Part shown: in pieces, positions 1-5,060 of the stretch
Position numbering within the stretch: position 1 is the stretch's first letter
How the letters are laid out: every line of letters starts with the position of its first letter
NCBI GenBank assembly: GCA_003241475.1
Contig: QFQB01000125.1
Span: forward strand, 1 to 5,060
Direction: 5' to 3'
DNA length: 5,060 bases
DNA from: Micavibrio aeruginosavorus
Lineage (GTDB): Bacteria > Pseudomonadota > Alphaproteobacteria > Micavibrionales > Micavibrionaceae
The notes under the pieces: model-generated
Told to the model about the DNA's origin: nothing
What the model saw: the letters and a program-made list of their open reading frames with translations, nothing else
The model's database searches: none
Program-made: the position numbers and the translations under genes

Positions 1-1
1 C

Positions 2-2422
2 GTCATGGAAGGCATGGACTCCCGCGTGACCGCCATCGAAAATGTCGGCACGGAAACGGCGCACAAACTCTCTGAAAGCATGAGCGTTGCCTTGTCCGGT
101 GCGGAAAGCATCAGTAGCGCTGTTCGCCGCGCAATTGAATCGTTGTCCCGTGCAACGGATGATGCGCAAAAACAAGCAGAAAACTTGATTGCAACAACCA
201 AAACCAACATCGACCAATTGAACGATGCGGGAGCAGGAAACGTCGAACATATCCAAAAAATCGTCGATATGCTGGAAAAGAGTCGCGAGCAAATCCAGTC
301 GGCCTCCAGCATGGCGGACGAGCAGGTCAATAAACTTTCTTCATCTGTCGAAGAGCAGGTCGAGAAAATTAATATAGCTCAGGCGACATTGACTGAACGC
401 ATCGAAAGCGTTCGTGAAGCCTTAACCACGCCGCTTCAATCCGTCACGCGTGCCGTAGCTGATGCGGATATCAAGCACGAAGCTATCGCCAGCACGCTGA
501 CGCGCCGCGTTAAAGATCTAACAGATGCGTCGGAAAAGGCGACCGACAACGCCGAAAAAATCCGCGATCTTTTGCGCTCTCAGGCGCAGGATATTTCGAC
601 GCTGGCCGGACAAATCGCAGGACATTCGCGTTCAATCTCCGAAAACATGGGTAGCCAGAAGGAAGATTTGACCAAGCGCGTCGCGGAAAGCCTCAACGAA
701 ATTGAATCCGTTCGCGCGGCTCTGGAAGATCAGGCAGGGCGTCTGTCCGGTCTAACATACACGGCGCAGGAAGACATCAAGCGTCTGAACGCTACAATCG
801 GCGAAAGTTGCACCGACATCTCGCAGAACACGCAAAGCGCGATCGGCGATCTTTCCGCGCTCGAAGACAGGCTGTCCACACGTATCGTGGCCTTGCGCTC
901 CGAGAGTCAGAACGCTACAAGCGCAATGGAAAGCGTTGCGCAATCGTTACAACTGACGGCCACAGGGATCGAACCTGTTTACATCAAAGCGGTTGAACAG
1001 GCTTCTATAGCACAAGACCATTTGGAGCGTTTGCGTGCGGAATTCGATGAGACGACCAGCAACAACCTGGCCCGTTTGAATGAAATCGGTGAAATCTTCG
1101 ATGCGCGTCTGTCCCGCTTGAAAGACGGCGCGGATGAAGCGTCAACGGTTCTGAAATCCTCGTCGGATCATCTGCGTGACCGCGTAGATGACATCGAGGC
1201 CGCCGCAGCCAGCGCGTCCGAAAAAATGCGCACGATTGAATCGACGCTCGGCAACCAGGCTTCCGATATCCACCTGACAACCGATCAGGCGTTGCTGAAG
1301 ATCGAAGCGGTTCAAAAGGCGATCAATGAACAATTCCATGAATTGTCTTTGTCCGTTGGACAGGCTGTTACGCAAATGAAAGATGCGGGGGAAGAATTCC
1401 TGCGTCAGGCAAGCCATGCGGAGACAGTCGCGGAAGATTCTTCTGCGAAGTTCAAAGATGCAGGCGAAATTGCGCTAACCGAAGGCCGCAAGCTGAAAGA
1501 GTCCAGCGAAGAAACCGTCAGCTACGGCAAAGACTTGATTGCAAGCGTTCAAAAAGAAGCGGAAATCCTGCTCAAAACCTCGCAGGAAACATTGATGGAA
1601 ATCAAGAAGGCAGGGGATTCCTTCGCGCTTCGCGCCAAAGAAGTTTCCGAACAGATGCGCGTGTCTTTGGCGACGTCCAAGGAATACGGGAATGAGCTTA
1701 CGGCGCAAGCGGATTCCGTTGCCGAAGCCGGGAACAAAACGGCGGATACAATCAGCCGCGCGGTCTCTGTTCTGGCCTCCAAACTCGACGATGTCGGAAG
1801 CGCCGCCAAGGACGTTAATCTCAAGATCGACGCTTCCCGCGAACGTTTGTCCGAAGAAGCGGAGCGTCTGGTTATCGTGTCAACGAAGGCTCTTAAGGCT
1901 TCCGACGAAGCGGCCAGCACCTTTGCCCGTCACTCGACGGCCTTGTTCAAGGCCGCGCAGGATGCACAAAAACAGGTCGATGCGATCCGCGATTCTGAAT
2001 GGAAGGCGAAACGTGAAGCGTTCTTGTCCTCGGCCAAGTTCGTGGTGGAATCCTTGCACTCGCTCTCCGTGGACATCACACGCATGACCGAAGGCGAAAT
2101 CGGCGAGAAGACGTGGAAAGCTTACCAGAAGGGCGATGTCTGGGCGTTTACGCGCCGTCTCGTGGATATGGGCGACAAACTGCCCGTCGATAAGATCCGC
2201 GACAAATACACGTCCGATTCCGAGTTCCGCAACTATGTGGCCCGCTTCGTTCGCCAGTTCGAGGATGTTTACGATCAGGCAATCACGAACGATCATGGCG
2301 ATCTGCTAGGCGCGACTTTCTTTTCCTCGGACGTCGGCAAGCTCTACCAGATGCTGTGCTCCACCACGGGCCGCGAACCGCGCAAGCCGCGCGAGGCTGG
2401 CAGCCCCCGCAAGGCCGCTTAA
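2..2422 (+). CDS. Long coiled-coil protein with conserved C-terminal module, possibly TipN-like polarity protein; 5' end probably outside window
   Basis: The reading frame is open from the left edge to a TAA at 2420-2422, giving at least 805 residues counted from the ATG at 5. That ATG is only four bases from the edge and no ribosome site can be seen, so the real start is probably upstream. Residues 1 to about 660 are Ala/Glu/Ser/Lys-rich, with heptad-like Leu/Ile/Val spacing. They contain only two prolines (143 and 324) and no tryptophan, so this should be a long, nearly unbroken helical rod. Residues about 660-790 differ: they hold all three tryptophans (666, 704, 713), aromatic stretches and a GDVWAFTRR motif, then an FRNYVARFVRQFEDVY helix and SSDVGKLYQML. 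A short Arg/Pro/Lys tail ends the protein. From memory, such a C-terminal module ends alphaproteobacterial coiled-coil proteins of the TipN polarity type. That assignment is tentative. No membrane segment lies in the visible part; TipN-type proteins carry theirs at the N-terminus. It is not an SMC-type ATPase as far as can be seen, because no Walker motif is present. Confidence 0.85.
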   Translation, partial: VMEGMDSRVTAIENVGTETAHKLSESMSVALSGAESISSAVRRAIESLSRATDDAQKQAENLIATTKTNIDQLNDAGAGNVEHIQKIVDMLEKSREQIQSASSMADEQVNKLSSSVEEQVEKINIAQATLTERIESVREALTTPLQSVTRAVADADIKHEAIASTLTRRVKDLTDASEKATDNAEKIRDLLRSQAQDISTLAGQIAGHSRSISENMGSQKEDLTKRVAESLNEIESVRAALEDQAGRLSGLTYTAQEDIKRLNATIGESCTDISQNTQSAIGDLSALEDRLSTRIVALRSESQNATSAMESVAQSLQLTATGIEPVYIKAVEQASIAQDHLERLRAEFDETTSNNLARLNEIGEIFDARLSRLKDGADEASTVLKSSSDHLRDRVDDIEAAAASASEKMRTIESTLGNQASDIHLTTDQALLKIEAVQKAINEQFHELSLSVGQAVTQMKDAGEEFLRQASHAETVAEDSSAKFKDAGEIALTEGRKLKESSEETVSYGKDLIASVQKEAEILLKTSQETLMEIKKAGDSFALRAKEVSEQMRVSLATSKEYGNELTAQADSVAEAGNKTADTISRAVSVLASKLDDVGSAAKDVNLKIDASRERLSEEAERLVIVSTKALKASDEAASTFARHSTALFKAAQDAQKQVDAIRDSEWKAKREAFLSSAKFVVESLHSLSVDITRMTEGEIGEKTWKAYQKGDVWAFTRRLVDMGDKLPVDKIRDKYTSDSEFRNYVARFVRQFEDVYDQAITNDHGDLLGATFFSSDVGKLYQMLCSTTGREPRKPREAGSPRKAA
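1379..1753 (+). repeat. Five tandem, degenerate 25-codon repeats inside the coiled-coil gene
   Basis: Counting from the ATG at 5, units begin at residues 459, 484, 509, 534 and 559, exactly 25 residues (75 bases) apart. They open with KDAGEE, KDAGEI, KDLIAS, KKAGDS and KEYGNE, so Lys is constant at position 1, an acidic residue or Lys follows, and Gly is at position 4 in four of five. The first two units are nearly identical over their first 15 bases (1379 and 1454). Elsewhere the units are strongly diverged. A 25-residue period fits two heptads plus one 11-residue hendecad, which would alter supercoil pitch relative to a pure heptad coil. The spacing is read directly; calling it an ancestral duplication is inference, since composition bias can mimic such patterns. 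Confidence 0.4.
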
Positions 2423-2434
2423 AGCCCCAAAGAC

Positions 2435-2463
2435 GTCCCGGCGCAGGCCGGGATTTCCTTTTG
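2435..2463 (+). terminator. Rho-independent terminator of the coiled-coil gene
   Basis: Twelve bases after the TAA there is a perfect 7-bp stem, TCCCGGC (2436-2442) paired with GCCGGGA (2447-2453), closed by a GCAG tetraloop. A further G-U pair is possible at its base. It is followed by TTTCCTTTTG (2454-2463), a T-rich tract broken by two C. Position, GC-rich stem and T tract together make this a convincing intrinsic terminator that isolates the coiled-coil gene from the HAD gene downstream. Confidence 0.85.
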
Positions 2464-2473
2464 TATGAACGGG

Positions 2474-2502
2474 TTGATTATGCAGGATTTTCCCGCCATA
2501 AT
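2474..2502 (+). promoter_or_regulatory. Sigma70-type promoter for the HAD gene
   Basis: TTGATT (2474-2479, four of six matches to TTGACA) and CATAAT (2497-2502, five of six matches to TATAAT) are separated by exactly 17 bases. The pair lies just after the upstream terminator and just before the HAD gene, which is where a promoter is needed. Transcription would start near 2509, giving a leader of about 40 bases. No operator-like repeat is evident around it. Confidence 0.55.
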
Positions 2503-2532
2503 GGCGCCCTGTAACGGCGTGTACCTTTTTCC

Positions 2533-2536
2533 AAGG
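2533..2536 (+). promoter_or_regulatory. Weak ribosome binding site of the HAD gene
   Basis: AAGG is the only Shine-Dalgarno-like sequence before the ATG at 2549. The gap of 12 bases is longer than the usual 5-9, so initiation may be modest or partly independent of this site. It sits in a small AAGGCCTT palindrome (2533-2540). The start is still favoured because the next in-frame ATG (2600) would leave only five residues before the catalytic aspartate. Confidence 0.3.
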
Positions 2537-2548
2537 CCTTAGACCACA

Positions 2549-3484
2549 ATGGCAAAAACAAAGTTCTGTGAGGGGATTTCCGATATCTCCGACAGCTATA
2601 TGGGTTTCATTATCGATCAATGGGGCGTGCTCCATGACGGCGAAGACCTGTTTCCCGGCGCCGCTGATTGCTTGAAAGAGCTCAAAGAGCGCAAAAAAAC
2701 CATTCTGATTCTGTCCAATTCAGACGAGCGCGCCGAAGACAACAAGGCCAAGCTCAAGAAAATGGGGATCGGCCCCAGCCTGTACAACCAAATCGTGACT
2801 CCCGCCGAAGTTCTATGGGAAGGCTTCAGTAGCCGTAAAGAGGGCGTTTTCGAAAATCTGGGCAAGCGCTGCTATATTTTCGGGCGCCGCGGTCAGGACG
2901 AGGTGTTCAAGGACAGCGGCATCGAGATCGTGGACAGCATCGATGATGCCGATTTCGTGCTTATTCTGGGGATGGATTACCCACGCAAGACTCTGCAGGA
3001 TTATGATCCTCTGATCCGCAAAGCCATTCAAAAGCGCCTCAAGGCTTTTTGCCAGAATCCGGACTCGCTCTCCATGATCGGGGCAGGGCTTCTGACGGGG
3101 CCGTTATTGCTTGCACGCCGCTTCGAAGATTCCGGCGGGATCGTTCACTACATCGGCAAGCCGCACAAGCTGATCTATAATTACTGTATCCAGTATCTGC
3201 AGAAAAAAGACATCTATCCTGCGCAAACCGTCATGCTCGGCGACACCATGGCGCACGATATCATCGGAGCCAATGCCTCGGGCATCGATACCTGCCTGTT
3301 CCGGTCTGGCCTGCATGCCGCCAATTTCGCGCACTGCAAGACGCCCAAAGACATGAACAACGCTTTGAAAAACCTTATTGCGGTCTACAACAACGTGATG
3401 CCTACCTATCTGGCCCCCGAACTGCGCTGGGGCAAGGCTCTGCCGGACCGCAAACACAAGAAGCGCAAGCAGCCCAGTACCTGA
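2549..3484 (+). CDS. HAD-superfamily class IIA hydrolase (TIGR01459-type, NagD-like fold), substrate unknown
   Basis: This is a complete 311-residue protein, a typical length for the family, ending in TGA. It is a probable cytoplasmic phosphatase of the NagD-like class IIA group, with a C2-type cap inserted between motifs II and III. Motif I is DQWGVLHDG, with the nucleophile at Asp23. Motif II is ILILSNS, with Ser56. An NPD motif lies at 170-172, followed by GAG. Motif III is GKP with Lys204, and motif IV is GDTMAHD with Asp232 and Asp237, which would bind magnesium. The cap covers roughly residues 80-200. Position 25 is Trp, where standard HAD phosphatases have the second Asp (general acid/base). 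From memory, the TIGR01459 group commonly has a bulky aromatic or hydrophobic residue here, so this is probably not decay, but it makes efficient phosphatase turnover uncertain. The last dozen residues are strongly basic (DRKHKKRK). There is no signal peptide or membrane segment. The gene has its own promoter and lies 78 bases before the ABC exporter. The family assignment is firm; the substrate is unknown. Confidence 0.93.
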   Translation: MAKTKFCEGISDISDSYMGFIIDQWGVLHDGEDLFPGAADCLKELKERKKTILILSNSDERAEDNKAKLKKMGIGPSLYNQIVTPAEVLWEGFSSRKEGVFENLGKRCYIFGRRGQDEVFKDSGIEIVDSIDDADFVLILGMDYPRKTLQDYDPLIRKAIQKRLKAFCQNPDSLSMIGAGLLTGPLLLARRFEDSGGIVHYIGKPHKLIYNYCIQYLQKKDIYPAQTVMLGDTMAHDIIGANASGIDTCLFRSGLHAANFAHCKTPKDMNNALKNLIAVYNNVMPTYLAPELRWGKALPDRKHKKRKQPST

Positions 3485-3501
3485 TTCCCCTCAACTTTCC
3501 T

Positions 3502-3510
3502 TGGTATATT
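3502..3510 (+). promoter_or_regulatory. Extended -10 promoter element before the ABC exporter
   Basis: TGGTATATT contains a TGN extension directly joined to TATATT (3505-3510, five of six matches to TATAAT). Extended -10 promoters can work with a poor -35, and only a weak candidate is present: CTGATT at 3481-3486, 18 bases away and overlapping the HAD stop codon. Transcription would begin near 3517, leaving a leader of about 46 bases. Readthrough from the HAD promoter may also feed the exporter. Confidence 0.4.
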
Positions 3511-3511
3511 A

Positions 3512-3547
3512 CGGCGTTCGGCCCATGGGGGCCTTGCCTGTACGCCG
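3512..3547 (+). repeat. Nested inverted repeat in the exporter leader
   Basis: An outer pair, CGGCGT (3512-3517) with ACGCCG (3542-3547), encloses an inner stem, GGCCC (3520-3524) with GGGCC (3529-3533), closed by an ATGG loop. The strands also contain the perfect palindrome CCCATGGG (3522-3529). No T tract follows, so this is not a normal intrinsic terminator. It could be an RNA structure that limits access to the exporter start 16 bases downstream, an mRNA processing or stabilising hairpin, or a protein binding site. The pairing is visible; the role is not. Confidence 0.45.
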
Positions 3548-3562
3548 CGGTGCGTTTATCAC

Positions 3563-5060
3563 ATGATTATGAAAGAAAAACAGGACAAAGACCTGCTCAA
3601 ATACCATAAGACGCCGACGCTTGTTCTGGTTCGCCGCATCTTCAAAACCTACTTGGGTAAATACAAGGGCAGCGTCGCGCTCGCCACGTTTTTCATGCTG
3701 CTTTCGGCGGGGCTGACCGCCGGCTTTGCCGCAATGATCGAGCCTATCATCGACGATGTCCTGAGCGCGGGGAAACTGGACCGCGTCTGGCTCTTGGGCG
3801 GCGCGATTCTTGCCATCTTCATCATCCGCGGCATCGCGACCTACCAGCACACCATCATCATGAACAAGGTCGGGCAGATGATCGTCGGGCAAATCCAGTT
3901 CGACATGTTCTCGCGCTTTCTCGATCTGGATTTGAATTTCTTTCACCGCCATCCCAGCGGCCAGTTGATTTCGCGCATGACCAGCGATGTGAACGTCATG
4001 CGCATGGCCGTTGCCGAAGGCATCACGGGTATGGGCAAAAACTTTGTCACGCTGATCTTTCTGGTCTGCGTGATGTTTTATCAGGACTGGTTCTTGTCCT
4101 GCGTCGCTTTTGTCGTCTTTCCGTTTACGGCGGTATTCGTGGCATGGGTCGGCCGCCGCCTTCGCAAAATGTCGGGACGCATTCAAGAAGACATGGCCAA
4201 TTTGTCGGACAGACTCTCGCAGACTTTTTTGGGCATCCGCCTCGTCAAAGCCTACGGCATGGAAGATCACGAACGCGACCGCACCGGCAAATCCATTTTC
4301 AAGGTGCGGGAGCTAACCATCAAATCCGCGCGCATCAACAACCTGTCCACGCCCGTCAACGAAAGCTTGGTAGGACTGGTTGTCTTTACCATCATCGTTT
4401 ACGGAGGCTATCAGGTGGCGGCGGGACACAGCACCGCCGGCGAATTACTGTCGTTCATTACCGCCTTTTCCATGTCGTACGAGCCTTTGAAGCGCATGGC
4501 CAAACTCAATAGCGCTTATCAGATGGGTCTTGGCGCGGCGGATCGCGTGTTCGCCATGATCGACGAAAATCCCGAAGTCGTTGAAGCCCCGAACGCGAAA
4601 AACGCAGCCTATCAGAAACCCGACATCACGTTCGAAGCTGTCGAATATCATTACGAAGACGAACAAAAGAAAGCGCTCAACGGCGTCTCGTTCAACATTC
4701 AGGGCGGAACCGTCACCGCGCTTGTCGGTCCGTCGGGAAGCGGCAAGACCACGATCATGAATATGATCCCGCGCTTCTTCGATGCCACGGCGGGGCGCAT
4801 CCTGATCGGACATGAAGACATCCGGAATATCTCCATCGCGTCGCTACGCCAGAACATCGCACTGGTATCACAAGACATCACCATCTTCGATGATACGGTT
4901 TGGGCGAATATCGGCTATGGCCGCAAAGGCGCCTATCAAGACGAAATCATCAAGGCGGCCATCGCCGCCGAAGCGGATGATTTTATCCGCCGCCTTCCGC
5001 AAGGCTATGAAACGCGTCTGGGCGAAGAGGGGCTGAAGCTGTCCGGCGGACAGCGCCAGC
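3563..5060 (+). CDS. msbA: MsbA-like ABC exporter (fused membrane and ATPase domains), 3' truncated by window edge
   Basis: The frame runs from ATG at 3563 to the right edge, giving 499 residues of an expected roughly 580-600. It is a half-transporter that dimerises in the inner membrane. MsbA itself flips lipid A-core from the inner to the outer leaflet. After a basic N-terminal segment come six predicted membrane helices, at about 37-58, 75-97, 159-173, 177-196, 264-287 and 291-309. The coupling-helix region FFHRHPSGQLISRMTSDV (126-143) is typical of the ABCB/MsbA group. The nucleotide-binding domain has an A-loop Tyr364, Walker A GPSGSGKT (389-396, Lys395), Q-loop Gln437 (VSQD) and signature LSGGQRQ (493-499). 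Walker B, D-loop and H-loop lie past the edge. A second in-frame ATG at 3569 is an alternative start; neither has a clear Shine-Dalgarno, and the next Met would remove the N-terminal elbow. The exporter family is certain. MsbA is the best reading because of single-chain architecture and length to Walker A, but lipid, peptide or drug exporters of the same family cannot be excluded without the genes downstream, where lpxK or waaA would support it. Confidence 0.92.
   Translation, partial: MIMKEKQDKDLLKYHKTPTLVLVRRIFKTYLGKYKGSVALATFFMLLSAGLTAGFAAMIEPIIDDVLSAGKLDRVWLLGGAILAIFIIRGIATYQHTIIMNKVGQMIVGQIQFDMFSRFLDLDLNFFHRHPSGQLISRMTSDVNVMRMAVAEGITGMGKNFVTLIFLVCVMFYQDWFLSCVAFVVFPFTAVFVAWVGRRLRKMSGRIQEDMANLSDRLSQTFLGIRLVKAYGMEDHERDRTGKSIFKVRELTIKSARINNLSTPVNESLVGLVVFTIIVYGGYQVAAGHSTAGELLSFITAFSMSYEPLKRMAKLNSAYQMGLGAADRVFAMIDENPEVVEAPNAKNAAYQKPDITFEAVEYHYEDEQKKALNGVSFNIQGGTVTALVGPSGSGKTTIMNMIPRFFDATAGRILIGHEDIRNISIASLRQNIALVSQDITIFDDTVWANIGYGRKGAYQDEIIKAAIAAEADDFIRRLPQGYETRLGEEGLKLSGGQRQ

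Noticed and set aside
1692..2087. Plus-strand open frame of 131 codons in another frame within the coiled-coil gene
   Set aside because: It is Arg/Pro/Ser-rich, low-complexity and wholly inside a strong coding frame, which is typical of an out-of-frame reading.
1880..2296. Minus-strand open frame of 138 codons opposite the end of the coiled-coil gene
   Set aside because: It covers exactly the conserved C-terminal module on the other strand. No ribosome site or domain was recognised, so it is a shadow frame.
2..2422. SMC-like ATPase or methyl-accepting chemotaxis protein as identity of the long coiled-coil gene
   Set aside because: No Walker A, Walker B or SMC hinge is visible. The highly conserved chemoreceptor hairpin-tip motif is absent, and the C-terminal module fits neither family.
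2504..2520. Small hairpin GCGCC/GGCGT near the expected start of the HAD transcript
   Set aside because: It has only four to five pairs with a loop of about seven bases, too weak to call a riboswitch or attenuator in a 40-base leader.
3512..3547. Intrinsic terminator between the HAD gene and the exporter
   Set aside because: The stems are GC-rich, but they are followed by GCGGTGCG rather than a T tract, so it was listed as an inverted repeat instead.
3509..4270. A 253-codon open frame on the minus strand opposite the start of the ABC exporter
   Set aside because: It lies antisense to a clear ABC exporter. Its translation is a His/Asp/Arg-rich composition with no recognisable domain, as expected from reading a real gene backwards.
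4110..4512. Overlapping plus-strand open frames inside the exporter
   Set aside because: They are out of frame with a gene whose ABC motifs are intact on both sides, and their compositions look random. No frameshift is needed to explain them.

Overview
The window looks like ordinary chromosomal sequence from a Gram-negative bacterium, most likely an alphaproteobacterium. Three things suggest this: a giant coiled-coil protein whose C-terminal module resembles alphaproteobacterial polarity-type proteins, a class IIA HAD protein of the TIGR01459 type, and an MsbA-like lipid A exporter. Base composition is roughly balanced by eye, without the extreme GC of many alphaproteobacteria. The order or genus cannot be fixed from the sequence; a Micavibrio-like or Rhodospirillales-like origin is only a guess.

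All three genes are on the + strand. (1) From the left edge to 2422 runs the 3' portion of a very long coiled-coil gene. Its frame is open at base 1, so its true start may lie outside. It ends in a compact C-terminal module and is followed at once by a good intrinsic terminator (2435-2463). (2) A sigma70-type promoter (2474-2502, 17-bp spacer) then leads to a complete HAD-superfamily class IIA hydrolase gene (2549-3484). (3) A 78-base gap holds an extended -10 element and a nested inverted repeat. It precedes an MsbA/ABCB-type ABC exporter (from 3563) that is cut off by the right edge just after the LSGGQ signature, so Walker B and the H-loop are outside the window.

The coiled-coil gene is transcriptionally separated from the HAD gene. 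The HAD gene and the exporter have no obvious terminator between them and could be partly co-transcribed. No shared pathway is evident: one protein is probably structural or polarity-related, one is a probable phosphatase of unknown substrate, and one is an envelope lipid flippase.

I found no tRNA, rRNA, CRISPR array, insertion sequence, phage gene or toxin-antitoxin pair, and no convincing new multi-gene system. The points most worth a second look are the coiled-coil protein (its C-terminal module and an approximate 25-residue repeat), the HAD active site with Trp in place of the second motif I aspartate, and the structured 78-base leader of the exporter.
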